DNA of 64,000 nucleotides from Hyphomicrobiales bacterium. Its GTDB lineage: Bacteria; Pseudomonadota; Alphaproteobacteria; Rhizobiales; Rhizobiaceae. Below the pieces are notes generated by a model. The model saw nothing but the letters and a program-made list of their open reading frames with translations. It was not told the DNA's origin and searched no databases. Position numbers and translations under genes: made by a program. Positions 1 to 8,852 of the stretch are shown one piece after another; the first letter of the stretch is position 1, and each line of letters starts with the position of its first letter. Where the stretch lies: the NCBI GenBank assembly GCA_900471605.1, contig UCEY01000064.1:20664-84663 (forward strand), given 5' to 3'.

Positions 1-473
1 ATCCCGAGATAGAGGATGTTAACGCCCTGCTCCTCCTCTAGCGTCCGAGCGTCGAAGTAAAGATCCAGGAGACGCTTCTGCAAAGCGTTGGGCGTCATTC
101 TCGTCTGCAGCTTCGTGTCGCCGTGCCTGACGAGTTTTCCGCCCTCGTCCCGGACGTCGTCGTCTGGGAGTGCGAGCTCGATCAGTTCCTCTCCGGCTTC
201 GCCATCCTTCCCGTCGCGACCCTTCGCTCCGGCGAGGAACGTCATCGCCTTCCCCTCGGCGACGAGAATCCGGAATACCTCCGATGACTGTTCGTCGACG
301 ATGTCGATCGTCTTCGCACTCTTCGAGAACCGGGGAACGTTAAGCAGCCTGTTCCTCGCCGACAGATCCAGAAGCTCTGTGCGAGCCCGCTCGATCTTGG
401 CTTCCACCGACAGGCTGCTCTGGAAGATCGACTGCTCGGTCGCATCGGACGAATTGACAGCATTATCAGACAT
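1..473 (-). CDS. DUF4011-domain protein, N-terminal part (cut by window edge)
   Basis: The minus strand is open from an ATG at 473 to the window edge, giving about 157 residues of a larger protein. Residues 20-40 read KIERARTELLDLSARNRLLN, the hallmark start of DUF4011 proteins, which are usually very large and continue into superfamily I helicase and nuclease-like domains. A purine-rich ribosome site (GGGAGAGGG) precedes the start. Such proteins are often found in defence islands. The rest of the gene is outside the window, so helicase or nuclease domains cannot be confirmed here. Confidence 0.75.
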   Translation of the reverse strand, partial: MSDNAVNSSDATEQSIFQSSLSVEAKIERARTELLDLSARNRLLNVPRFSKSAKTIDIVDEQSSEVFRILVAEGKAMTFLAGAKGRDGKDGEAGEELIELALPDDDVRDEGGKLVRHGDTKLQTRMTPNALQKRLLDLYFDARTLEEEQGVNILYLG

Positions 474-482
474 TAACGCACC

Positions 483-501
483 CTCTCCCCTACAGGGAGA
501 G
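483..501. repeat. Short inverted repeat in front of the DUF4011 gene
   Basis: CTCTCCC, a five-base loop, then GGGAGAG form a perfect 7-bp stem that overlaps the ribosome-binding region of the DUF4011 gene. It resembles a fragment of the palindromic intergenic elements common in rhizobia; compare the larger element at 37911-38110. It could mask translation initiation, but this is a guess. Confidence 0.4.
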
Positions 502-612
502 TGATGCATAATCGCGAGGCGATGGTCCAGTTGTTATCGAGCAACTACCGCGATTATTCTTGATATGCTCAAAGACGTTGGCGCGAACTCTTGATTTGAC
601 AGCCGGACTGAA

Positions 613-860
613 ATGAGGAAGCCCTGGCCGATGGCGATATCGTCGAACGTGCCGTGCATCGGTATCCATCACCGCTTCTCGGTGCGGTACTTCGACTGGT
701 ACGCCGCCGAGATCGCCTGGCGCGAGGACAATCGTCGGGTCGAAAATGGCCTTCTCCTATGGGGCATGCTCCATAAGTTGCTATCGAGACCGACATCCAG
801 AAACCTGTGCGGATACTGGCAGGGCAGTCATCCACCGGACCTGATTTGGAAGGGCGGCGA
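613..860 (+). pseudogene. Remnant of an IS1595 (ISXO2-like) transposase, C-terminal end
   Basis: The reading frame contains AWREDNRRVENG followed about 25 residues later by CGYWQG. Both are features of the C-terminus of ISXO2-like (IS1595 family) transposases. Only some 65 residues of similarity remain; the catalytic DDE core is absent and the first part of the frame looks out of register. I read this as a decayed insertion sequence inside the island, not an active gene. No terminal inverted repeats were identified. Confidence 0.6.
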
Positions 861-962
861 GGATCCTACCCGCATCGATTGACCAAAAAACGGACTTGCG
901 ACCTCCTGAAAACGGGCTCTTAATTTTCGGAGGCCAATCCGTGCCGGACTAGAGGAACGAAG

Positions 963-1031
963 ATGGCGGACACCGCAGATCCTGATGTTGCAGCAGCAAT
1001 GTTGCATAAGTCGTGCGAGGCGGTAGGGTAA
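963..1031 (+). CDS. Candidate small protein, 22 residues
   Basis: An ATG preceded by GAGGAACGAAG opens a 22-codon frame (starts MADTADPDVAAAM, ends EAVG, stop TAA). It is followed 35 bases later by a terminator-like hairpin, so the stretch has the layout of a complete small gene. It could equally be the start of a truncated gene left by rearrangement, or chance. No function can be given. Confidence 0.25.
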   Translation: MADTADPDVAAAMLHKSCEAVG

Positions 1032-1065
1032 TCGGCATACAAGGCTGACCGTCGGCTCCCCACAT

Positions 1066-1100
1066 GAGAAGGCGCCGTTGAATCAAGCGGGGCCTTCTTT
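1066..1100 (+). terminator. Possible intrinsic terminator
   Basis: GAGAAGGC (1066-1073) can pair with GCCTTCTTT (1092-1100) across an 18-base loop, and the second arm ends in T residues. The loop is long and the T tract short, so this is a weak candidate. Confidence 0.35.
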
Positions 1101-1166
1101 CATAAAAGTTGCATCTACCACCCGACAGGCCGCGTGGCTGGCGGGGTACTCACAAGGATGCATCGT

Positions 1167-1634
1167 CTAGTCGGCAGCGTGCTTTCGAGGTTTCAACGAC
1201 CTGCGAACACGCCCCTGCCCGATAACCTTGCGGTCCCGGTGAAATGGTCTGAAGCCTTCTTCCTCAAGAGCCTCCGCCAGTGTCGGCTGCGCCGCCACGC
1301 TCGTCGGTGGCAGGCTATCCAGGAGGCCACGCATTCGCTCAATTTCGGAAGCCAGCATTGACATGCCCGCCGCGACAAGAATTTCGACGGCGTTAGGGTT
1401 CGCGGCCATCTCGATCAACGCAGTCATGTCATCCAGGAAGTCAGGGCGTTCGAAATCGGCATTGACCGCATTCCGCAGGCGGGCCTCGAGCAGGGTCGCC
1501 TCGTTCATCCCTTCCATGAGGAGACGCCGCCGCTCCGCAGGACCGACTTCGATGGTCGTGTTCGCGGCCGTCTCAAGTGCGATGATGATATCAGCATCAT
1601 GGGTCATTAGAACATCACATGTGTTTCCCAGCAT
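1167..1634 (-). CDS. Hypothetical acidic helical protein
   Basis: An open frame ends at 1167 with a basic tail (RRSLKPRKHAAD) after a largely acidic, helix-rich body. The frame is open further upstream (to 1898), but coding quality looks poor before about 1650. Likely starts are the ATG at 1634, an ATG at 1607, or a GTG/TTG near 1655 preceded by AAAAGGAAC. I recognise no domain. It is convergent with the IS remnant side and divergent from the nuclease-like gene at 1926. Confidence 0.45.
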   Translation of the reverse strand: MLGNTCDVLMTHDADIIIALETAANTTIEVGPAERRRLLMEGMNEATLLEARLRNAVNADFERPDFLDDMTALIEMAANPNAVEILVAAGMSMLASEIERMRGLLDSLPPTSVAAQPTLAEALEEEGFRPFHRDRKVIGQGRVRRSLKPRKHAAD

Positions 1635-1925
1635 CTTGCCGTCAGAAATCAACACGTTCCTTTTCTGTTCAGTCCAAGATCGAGAGTCAACGACTGATTC
1701 CAACAAAATCTGGTCGCTATTCCAGGAGATCCGCAGATTTCTGCGTTGAACCAAGATCGTAGGCTTGTGACGTAAGGGACCGGCATCATTTAGATTTTTT
1801 GCACTATTCGCCGGAACCACTCCGCACATCCATTGAAGAACGGCGCAGCGCGGCCGCAACCGGATATGCACTTGCTCTTGCTGATCTGATAGATACATGC
1901 GGAGGTACGGGCATGGAGACCACGG

Positions 1926-3095
1926 ATGCCGCTATTCGATGAAAAGGAACGGACACGTCTGGCACCCATGCAGTCCGGCGAGAGAAATTTCGACTTCTAC
2001 GATGCTTCCGCGAGGCCACCATTTGTCGCCTATCGCAGCCTGCTGAATTCGTGGATAGAAAAATTCCCCGACGACGAGCGGCAGGAGCTTGTCAGCAGGA
2101 TGAGGACTGGCACCGACGCCCAGTACGAGCAGGCATTGGCGGAGGTCATCGTCTTCACCGCACTGAACGCTCTCGGTTATTCCGTGGAAGTTCACCCTCC
2201 GTGCCCGCACCCGACACGCAAACCGGACTTCCTCGCTACGGACGAAGCTGGCGAACACATCGCCTACGTCGAAGTCACGTCGTTCGGCCCTGACGTGAAG
2301 ACCGTGGCCGCAGATCAGCGAGAGGCCGTCATTTACAACGGTCTGGAGACCGTGGATCTTCCACCTGGCTGGCTCCTTGGCTACAGCCTCGAGCAGCGAG
2401 GAGTTACAAGTCCAAGCGTTGCAAGCTTGAAAAAGGATGTCGAGGCGTGGGCAAAGGCAGTCTGTGGTAACGATCCCACCGAAGCCCCGCAGCGCGTGTT
2501 CGACGCACTCGACTGGAAGATCGAGCTCACACTTCACGGCGGCTTCAACAAGGAAAAGGTCTACGACCGCAAGATCGGTGCGGCGATGGTTGGAACACGG
2601 GAAGTGGCTCCCGCCGACGACCTTAGGACTGCGCTGAAGAGCAAAGCCAAAAGATACGGAATACAAGATACGCCGTTCGTCATCGTCGTTGCAGACTGCA
2701 AAGGGTCGATCGTTTCCGGAGACGACACGGAGGACACGCTCCTCGATGCCATGTTCGGCACCCCGCGCGTTCTCGTTAGGCGATATTCCGACGGCAGCGA
2801 GGAAACAATTTACGAGCGAGCTCCCGACGGATTCTGGGGCACCGTGGAAAGGCCGATGAACACCAACCTCAGCGCCGTCGTCGTATTTCCCGACCCCGGA
2901 TTGTGGCGGCTCAGGGATCAGAGGTGGCAGCCTCAGATCGTCTATAACCCATTTGCTCGCAATCCGATATCGACCAGCTTCCTGCCTCTGCCAGGTATCG
3001 AATTGGATCTTGATACTGGCGACCTTCGCAGGACGGACGAGGCTCTACTTGCGGACGTGCTAGATCTCCCCGCGGAATGGCCGCCCGAGGACTAA
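1926..3095 (+). CDS. PD-(D/E)xK nuclease-like protein
   Basis: 389 residues, unknown family. Around residues 98-120 the protein reads RKPDFLA then, after a short spacer, YVEVTSFG. This matches the core of PD-(D/E)xK nucleases (PD...ExK) except that the usual Lys is Thr, a variant seen in some nuclease-like families of mobile elements. The C-terminal 150 residues have no recognised domain. The start at 1926 is preceded by GGAGACCACGG. It sits alone between divergent and convergent neighbours. A restriction or defence role is inferred from fold and location only; with Lys replaced it may also be non-catalytic. Confidence 0.6.
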   Translation: MPLFDEKERTRLAPMQSGERNFDFYDASARPPFVAYRSLLNSWIEKFPDDERQELVSRMRTGTDAQYEQALAEVIVFTALNALGYSVEVHPPCPHPTRKPDFLATDEAGEHIAYVEVTSFGPDVKTVAADQREAVIYNGLETVDLPPGWLLGYSLEQRGVTSPSVASLKKDVEAWAKAVCGNDPTEAPQRVFDALDWKIELTLHGGFNKEKVYDRKIGAAMVGTREVAPADDLRTALKSKAKRYGIQDTPFVIVVADCKGSIVSGDDTEDTLLDAMFGTPRVLVRRYSDGSEETIYERAPDGFWGTVERPMNTNLSAVVVFPDPGLWRLRDQRWQPQIVYNPFARNPISTSFLPLPGIELDLDTGDLRRTDEALLADVLDLPAEWPPED

Positions 3096-3141
3096 GAACC
3101 TGCCTCATCCCCCAGCGGATGTCCCCGGCCACCTGCCCGCT

Positions 3142-4065
3142 CTATGGTCTCAATTGCTTCCTATCGAAGAATTCTTGCTTGTTGTCGGCATCGTCGAACT
3201 CCTCGGCAAATGACGCAATGTCCTCCGCTGGCCAGCCTCGGATCTCGTCGAGGTAGCGCAGATCAACCTCAACTTTATTCCTAAGGATATACTTCTCGAT
3301 GCGGTCCAGCTCATATACGGGATATGCTGCCTGCATGCCCTGTTCGAATACTTGGAGAAGCAGCCTGTTCTTGGAGACATCAAGTTCGATCATTTCGGCA
3401 ATTTCCTCTTGAACTTCGAACGCAATTTCACGGAGAACAGATGCGATTAGCAAGATAGTCCGAAACTCCGCGGTTCGCGCACTTGTCGGATCCAGTTCGC
3501 ATCGCATCTTCGTTGCTACACTGCGCCATTCCTCATCATCATGTTCATTTTTGCCCGCAACCAACAAGCTCAAAACCCAGTCCTCAGGGAATTTGCTCGA
3601 TGCAAGTCTTTTTCGTTCGTTGACGAACCGACGAATATTCCGAAGCGTGTACGAGAATACGACTTCGCCGTCCTGCTGCCATTCGTTCCGCATGTTCATG
3701 GGATCAGATCCGACGTAGAGCACCTGCTGCTCTAACTGGGGACTGTCCGATGCAATAAAATCTTTTATGTCATCGCGATCTATGATTTTCGCGCGGTATT
3801 CATACATTCGGCGGAGCATCAGTGGATGGTTCTGCGCCTGAAATTCCAGATGATATAGCTGATTACCCGAAAGGGTTAGTGAATCGATCTCAAGATCATC
3901 GAGATCTGGGAACTTCTCCGACAACGCTATTCCTTTGGGAATAGACAAGAGACGCCGCAGTGATGATCCTTCGAGCGAAAAAACCATCTTGAACATAACG
4001 TCGAATTTAGGAGCGCGGCTCTCCCGGAGTTCGGCGTGAGACATTTTCTGGAATGGTTTTGACAT
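3142..4065 (-). CDS. Rpn/PD-(D/E)xK transposase-like nuclease family protein
   Basis: 307 residues. The N-terminal region has the layout of the Rpn (recombination-promoting nuclease) and related PD-(D/E)xK 'putative transposase' proteins: an opening FDVMFKMVF helix, an acidic strand (LDDLEIDSL), then LYHLEFQAQNH, whose E-x-Q is the family's version of the catalytic ExK. This is followed by MLRRMYEYRAKI, the conserved helix. The C-terminal half is helical. It starts 9 bases after the receiver-domain gene at 4075-4488 on the same strand, so the two are probably co-transcribed. Confidence 0.6.
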   Translation of the reverse strand: MSKPFQKMSHAELRESRAPKFDVMFKMVFSLEGSSLRRLLSIPKGIALSEKFPDLDDLEIDSLTLSGNQLYHLEFQAQNHPLMLRRMYEYRAKIIDRDDIKDFIASDSPQLEQQVLYVGSDPMNMRNEWQQDGEVVFSYTLRNIRRFVNERKRLASSKFPEDWVLSLLVAGKNEHDDEEWRSVATKMRCELDPTSARTAEFRTILLIASVLREIAFEVQEEIAEMIELDVSKNRLLLQVFEQGMQAAYPVYELDRIEKYILRNKVEVDLRYLDEIRGWPAEDIASFAEEFDDADNKQEFFDRKQLRP

Positions 4066-4074
4066 CGTTCACAC

Positions 4075-4488
4075 TCACAGAATTGGCTTTACATCGTCCC
4101 CGCCCTTACGGACCCACACCGGATCCCTCATGGCTTCCAAAATGGCCTCCACGACCATCGAGACAGGCTCCCTCTTGTCGATGAGCCATCGCAGCTTCAC
4201 GCCCGACACCGCTGGAAGATCCCTCGAATAGACGAACGCACGGCAGGTATCGTGATCGAAGAGCGCCTTGGCCACGCCATCAGGACTCGTGCCGCCCACT
4301 GAAGCTGGATCAATGACCGCGAAATGCGGTGTCACCTTCGTCATGACCGCAAGGACGGCGCTGCGATCGTGCGCAACGAAAACCGCGGCCCCTGCCTGAG
4401 CGAGACTCCGCTCGATACGCGGTGCATCCTCCTCGTCGTCTACCACGATGACGACAATTCCCTCGATAGGCGCCGTTGAAACTTCCAT
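4075..4488 (-). CDS. Receiver-domain (CheY-like) protein
   Basis: 137 residues forming little more than one response-regulator receiver domain. The acidic pocket is visible as VVIVVDDEEDA near residues 12-22 and the likely phospho-acceptor Asp lies in HFAVIDPAS near residue 59. No output domain follows. Start ATG at 4488 has AGGGATG in front. It lies directly upstream of the Rpn-like gene. No histidine kinase is nearby, so the phosphodonor is unknown; single receiver domains of this kind are common in rhizobia. Confidence 0.6.
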   Translation of the reverse strand: MEVSTAPIEGIVVIVVDDEEDAPRIERSLAQAGAAVFVAHDRSAVLAVMTKVTPHFAVIDPASVGGTSPDGVAKALFDHDTCRAFVYSRDLPAVSGVKLRWLIDKREPVSMVVEAILEAMRDPVWVRKGGDDVKPIL

Positions 4489-4678
4489 GACATCCCTGCA
4501 TCCAAGACTGACTTCGGGCGGAATATCGGCGGCGTTTGTTTCAACCAGGTTAAGAATTCCGGCTATCCTGATGAAACCACTGGTCGTTCAAATGCCACCG
4601 AATCCCTTTCCGGGCTCTTAGAGCTTGTTCCGTTACGGGACGTCTCAAGGACTGGCATGTAAGTGGGGTAAGTGGCTA

Positions 4679-6478
4679 ATGGATCCGAAGGCAGCGGCAC
4701 TGAAGGCGGCGAAGAAGCGCATCGTAACCCTCCAGGAGCAGATGACGGCCCGAATCCTGGAGATGGCTGTTGCCGTTGAGAACCTGACCGCCGTCATGCC
4801 AGAACGCGAGGCGCGTGAGTATCTAAGGGCCACGTGCAATATACCGTCATCCGAACTCCGCGCCTATGCAGGGTTCAAACGCACCTTGAGTGGCAATGAG
4901 GAACTGCTCCGCAGAGGGAGGGTCTCGTTCCCGGTTCTCAAAGCACTGGTGTCTGCCGACGAAGAGACCCGTCAGGAAGTCCTCGAACGCATGGAAATCG
5001 GCGCGAGGGTCGATACGCGATCTATCAACACGATCCGGAAGCGCCTTCGTGAAGCCCGGCTGACACCTGGACAGGTCATCGCCGAACGCGAAGGAATGCT
5101 CGCTAGTGCAGCAGGCCGCAAGCAGGGTGCCGCAGCCGCCGCCGCGTTCAAGGATCGGCTCGATGCTTTTGCAACCCTTCATGACGGAAACGGCACGTAT
5201 CTGAACACTCCGCCGATCCGCGACAATGCGGCAGCGTTGCGTTTCGAATTTGAATCCTTCCTGGGATCCGACCATCGCGATCCCAAGGAGCTGAAGGTCA
5301 CCTCATCCGCACATACGGTATCGCTCGCTCATCGGACATTGCTGGAAATCGAGAGCGGGACCCTCACTCCGGAGCGCGGCGCGAATGGGCGTTCGAATGG
5401 ACTTCGTCACCCGGGCTTCAACGCGCTCAAGAACCTGTCGGGCCGCCCTTTCCCCGAATTCAAGTTCGACATGACAGGCATACGACGACCGCCGCGTCAT
5501 CACCGCCTAAAGGCAATCGAGCTGTTTGCAGGGGGTGGCGGCATGGCATTGGGCCTGGAAAGGGCAGGATTCGAGCACGTTGCCCTGATCGAATTCGACC
5601 CGCATGCCGCAGCTACGCTTCGCAAGAACCGCCCCGAGTGGAATGTCGTCGAGGGCGACATCCGCCAGATCGATTTCCATCCCTACCGGGAGATAGACAT
5701 CGACGTCATCACCGGAGGCCCGCCATGCCAGCCGTTTTCCATAGAAGGTGAGGCGTTGGGAAAGAACGATCCGCGAAACATGCTTCCCGACTGCGTTCGA
5801 GTTGTCACGGAGGTGCGACCGAAAGCATTCGCATTCGAAAATGTCACCGGATTGCTCCACGCAAAGCACAGCGACCACGTCGCCGAGATCATCCTCGGCT
5901 TCAAGAAGGCGGGATACAGCACCGAAATCCACCGGATTGAAGCTGCAGACTACGGCATCGCTCAGACCAGAGCACGTGTCCTCATCGTCGGCGTGCGCGA
6001 GGACTTCGCAGATTCATTCCGATTGCCGCCACGCTTCCCTGGAAGACGTGCAAATCTGGGTGACGTTCTCGTGGACCTGATGGCAGCGAACGGCTGGGAG
6101 GGTGCTTACGAATGGGCTCGCCTGCGACGTGAACAGCCTGTAACCGACCGGACGGGGAAAGTGGTCGCAATCGGAGCTCATGCGTCCACGGTCGTAACGA
6201 GCCGAGGAAAGCGGAGGCGCAACGACGCCGCGGCTCAAATCGCCAGCGGGTTCGATTCCACAGGCCTCCCCGAACGCGCTCCGACCGCCGAAGAGGCATC
6301 CGTGGAGGGCTTCTTGCCGTCGCTGACGATGCGTATGCGGGCACGTATTCAGGACTTCCCCGACAACTGGGAATTCTGCGGCGGTCGGCAGGCGGCGGCG
6401 CGTCAGATCGGTAACGCTGTCCCCCCACGCATGGCCACGGCCATCGGGTTGGCTCTGTACTCTGCGATCAAGATGTGA
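4679..6478 (+). CDS. DNA (cytosine-5-)-methyltransferase with long N-terminal extension
   Basis: About 599 residues from the ATG at 4679 (an in-frame start at 4625 is also possible). The C-terminal half carries all main C5-methyltransferase motifs: motif I AIELFAGGGGMALGLE, motif IV GGPPCQPFS with the catalytic Cys, the ENV of motif VI, QTRARVLIVGVR (motif VIII), and motifs IX-X ending RQIGNAVPPRMA. The N-terminal 270 residues are not part of the methylase; part of them looks helical and ParB-like and may bind DNA. No partner restriction gene is adjacent, so this may be a solitary or defence-linked methylase. The recognition site cannot be predicted. Confidence 0.93.
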   Translation: MDPKAAALKAAKKRIVTLQEQMTARILEMAVAVENLTAVMPEREAREYLRATCNIPSSELRAYAGFKRTLSGNEELLRRGRVSFPVLKALVSADEETRQEVLERMEIGARVDTRSINTIRKRLREARLTPGQVIAEREGMLASAAGRKQGAAAAAAFKDRLDAFATLHDGNGTYLNTPPIRDNAAALRFEFESFLGSDHRDPKELKVTSSAHTVSLAHRTLLEIESGTLTPERGANGRSNGLRHPGFNALKNLSGRPFPEFKFDMTGIRRPPRHHRLKAIELFAGGGGMALGLERAGFEHVALIEFDPHAAATLRKNRPEWNVVEGDIRQIDFHPYREIDIDVITGGPPCQPFSIEGEALGKNDPRNMLPDCVRVVTEVRPKAFAFENVTGLLHAKHSDHVAEIILGFKKAGYSTEIHRIEAADYGIAQTRARVLIVGVREDFADSFRLPPRFPGRRANLGDVLVDLMAANGWEGAYEWARLRREQPVTDRTGKVVAIGAHASTVVTSRGKRRRNDAAAQIASGFDSTGLPERAPTAEEASVEGFLPSLTMRMRARIQDFPDNWEFCGGRQAAARQIGNAVPPRMATAIGLALYSAIKM

Positions 6479-6666
6479 CGTGGGATTGGGATGCGGTCCT
6501 GTGGCCGGATGACGGCCACAAGCGGGTTCTTGTGGCCGCCCCTTCGCTCGTGCCGGAAGCAGTCGAGGCGCCACTGGTGACCGCCTGAAAAAGCCGAAAT
6601 CAATCGAATTTCCAGCAACGAAAAGCTTCGCCCACAGGCAGAGCCATTAATTCAAACGAGGATGTC

Positions 6667-7005
6667 ATGCCCAACATATGCGTCATTGCCCGGACGAACG
6701 GCGAACTGGAAACGATCGACATCGATGAATGGCCCGACTTCCGCTCCATCCAGAAGGTCGTTGGCGGCATGTTTGCCCAGGTGCCCACCACCTTCCATAT
6801 GGAATTCGACGAGACATGGGGAGCCGAGGCCGGAGAACAGAAGACCGTTGTCTACTGTAACGAGATGGCCGCGTTGAAGGGCCTCGAACAGAACACCACT
6901 GGCATCGCCAGAACCATTAATCGGGAACTCGGAAGCAACGGCCCTCTTCTTGGCGATCTCCTGATCGTGTCCGCCACGGAAGACTTCATGGCCCTGCAAG
7001 ACTAG
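6667..7005 (+). CDS. DUF3846-like small protein
   Basis: 112 residues. The stretch VVYCNEMAALKGLEQN followed by a C-terminal LLGDLLIVSA resembles DUF3846 proteins, small factors carried by phages, plasmids and islands. Function unknown. The ATG at 6667 follows GAGG at good spacing. It lies downstream of the methyltransferase on the same strand, separated by 188 bases. Confidence 0.5.
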   Translation: MPNICVIARTNGELETIDIDEWPDFRSIQKVVGGMFAQVPTTFHMEFDETWGAEAGEQKTVVYCNEMAALKGLEQNTTGIARTINRELGSNGPLLGDLLIVSATEDFMALQD

Positions 7006-7109
7006 CAACAGGGACGCAGGACATGATACTCCTCGATACCTCCGGACTTTGGTGGCGATGGCGGATCAGTCGAGGTTGCAACACGGCTTGCTTGTAGTTA
7101 CGCATCGAC

Positions 7110-7688
7110 ATGATGAAGAATCTGGCTGACCAACTCAAATCGTCTGGAATTACCGCGTGCACAGTGCACGAGGGCTCGCGCAGGGGTGGCGACACGCCAG
7201 ACCATCAAAGCAAGCGGAAGGTGTACTACCAACTTCGAGCTGATCTTGGATTTGGGGTTTTATTGATCCATGAGACAAACAATGACGATGCCTGTCACCA
7301 ATGCAAGGTGCTGGTAGAAGAAGCTGAGAACTTCCGGAAGCTGGGTTCATCCGGCTACGATGTTCCCAACGTGGCAGACGAGATCGTTGTAGTCACAGAC
7401 CACCTTCATGCTGATGGTGAAAAGCGGGCCGCAGCATTGATTGTGGAGCACATCTCAGGAAGTGGTCCATACAAGCCAGTGACGGAGACGCATTTGATTT
7501 CCAAAGCGGTCGAAAACGCGAAAAAGGGTCTCCAGGCGGAATATTATTCCTCGTGGGACAAGCTCGTTACGGCCGTCGCGAAGGCCGCGCCAATGGATCT
7601 TCAAGTGATCTTGTCCGACGACGGCCGCATCATGACCATTGACCCGGAAAAGATCGGGCCGGGTAAGCAGTTGAAGTCGTTGATTTGA
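7110..7688 (+). CDS. Hypothetical protein
   Basis: 192 residues with no domain I recognise. It starts with two adjacent ATG codons (7110 and 7113) and no clear ribosome site. The sequence is alpha/beta-like, with a CHQC pair near residue 63 and a conserved-looking strand LQVILSDDGRIMTI near the C-terminus. It sits between the DUF3846-like and MazG-like genes, all on the plus strand. Confidence 0.55.
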   Translation: MMKNLADQLKSSGITACTVHEGSRRGGDTPDHQSKRKVYYQLRADLGFGVLLIHETNNDDACHQCKVLVEEAENFRKLGSSGYDVPNVADEIVVVTDHLHADGEKRAAALIVEHISGSGPYKPVTETHLISKAVENAKKGLQAEYYSSWDKLVTAVAKAAPMDLQVILSDDGRIMTIDPEKIGPGKQLKSLI

Positions 7689-8073
7689 AGGTCAAGCCTT
7701 CAACGCAAATTTGATAGTCAAATGCCAGAGTTGATCCGCGGTTGCCATGATCATCCCGTTCAACCCGGCGGATGCCCCGCTGTCGATCTCTGCCGCTCCG
7801 CGCGGAAGACAGCCCACCACATTCGCCCGACTTCGAAGAATGGCAGCCAAGGGCTGTAATCGCCTCTCAGGAAATGATGGTGATCTATGCGAGGCACAGT
7901 TTTCATGCCTTGACTTGTAACAACGTGCGTGCCGGGACTACGACTTCGTTGACTGGCATTTTGGATGTGGACAACATCGTGCGTACGCACGCTGTCGTTG
8001 TCCTTTGCGGGGCTCGTGTTATCTTTCGCTTGAAGTCGAGTCCTTGCGCCATGATGGCAATATTGGAGGATCC
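7689..8073. other. Intergenic stretch without a convincing gene
   Basis: Several overlapping short frames exist, including one of 57 codons from an ATG at 7747 to 7920, but none has a good ribosome site or recognisable sequence. The 3' end holds GGAGGATCC, the strong ribosome site of the next gene. It probably contains the promoter of the 8074-9946 gene group. Confidence 0.4.
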
Positions 8074-8439
8074 ATGAGCAGCGGTACATTCCAAGCTCGA
8101 GTCCATGAATGGACAACGGCATGCTTCCCTCCCTCAGCGCAGTCCGACGTTTCCGAGCGAGCGCATCGCTTTCTGGAAGAAGCACTCGAACTTGTACAGG
8201 CCTCGAACTGCAGTCGGGAGGATGCTCTCGCGCTTGTCGAATACGTCTTTTCCCGTCCGGAAGGAGCAACATATCAGGAAGCCGGCGGCGTAATGGTGAC
8301 GCTCGCGGCGCTATGCAACGCCCAGAGCGTCGACATGGATCGGGCGGGTGAGCTGGAGCTCTCACGGAACTGGTCAAGGATAGACAAGATCCGCGCCAAG
8401 CAGGCTGCGAAACCCCAGGGATCGGCGCTTCCGCAATGA
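8074..8439 (+). CDS. MazG-like NTP pyrophosphohydrolase family protein
   Basis: 121 residues from the ATG at 8074, chosen because GGAGGATCC directly precedes it. The helices ERAHRFLEEALELVQA and YQEAGGVMVTLAALC match the metal-binding ExxE...ExxD-type pattern of all-alpha NTP pyrophosphatases (MazG-like superfamily), although the second acidic pair is reduced (EAGG). Such enzymes hydrolyse nucleoside triphosphates and often sit in phage or island settings. Next to a nucleotide-modifying operon this is suggestive, but a direct link is not shown. Confidence 0.65.
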   Translation: MSSGTFQARVHEWTTACFPPSAQSDVSERAHRFLEEALELVQASNCSREDALALVEYVFSRPEGATYQEAGGVMVTLAALCNAQSVDMDRAGELELSRNWSRIDKIRAKQAAKPQGSALPQ

Positions 8440-8519
8440 AGACAGCAGACCGCCACGCCAGCGTCACGCAAGTCCCGGTCGCAAGAGTGCGACTCGAGGG
8501 CTGCAGATAGATACGCAGC

Positions 8520-8852
8520 ATGGGCATTCAGATTTCGTATGGCAGTTCGGAGCTGAAAGGTTGCTGTCTCGTCCTTGAGAGAGCCGAGCAGGTCTATGGA
8601 AGAACACTGGCCGACCGTCTCACGACGGCGATCGCTGAAGCCGAAGCATTCGACAATGCCGAGCAATGGCGTGATTTTCTTGGGGAGGACGTGATGTCGA
8701 CGGCAACAAAATCCTTTCAAGTTTCGTTTGGTTCGGTGTACGTCGCATCCTTCGCGGCAATCGACAACCATCAGACAGTCAGTGCCTCCGGACAGGTGGA
8801 CTGGTCCACGGTCGAATATTTGAAGCTGACGGAAATCTCGGGACAACAATGA
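8520..8852 (+). CDS. RelE/HigB-like toxin
   Basis: 110 residues. The pattern of an N-terminal helix pair (KGCCLVLERAEQVYG, ADRLTTAIAEAEA) followed by strands and a closing VDWSTVEYLKLTEI matches RelE/ParE-superfamily toxins of the type found next to ImmA/IrrE-containing antitoxins. Such toxins usually act as ribosome-dependent mRNA nucleases. Its stop overlaps the next start (8849) by 4 bases, so the two are translationally coupled, with toxin first as in higBA. Confidence 0.65.
   Translation: MGIQISYGSSELKGCCLVLERAEQVYGRTLADRLTTAIAEAEAFDNAEQWRDFLGEDVMSTATKSFQVSFGSVYVASFAAIDNHQTVSASGQVDWSTVEYLKLTEISGQQ

Noticed and set aside
7747..7920. 57-codon ORF
   Set aside because: No ribosome site and no recognisable sequence; kept only as a note in the intergenic entry.
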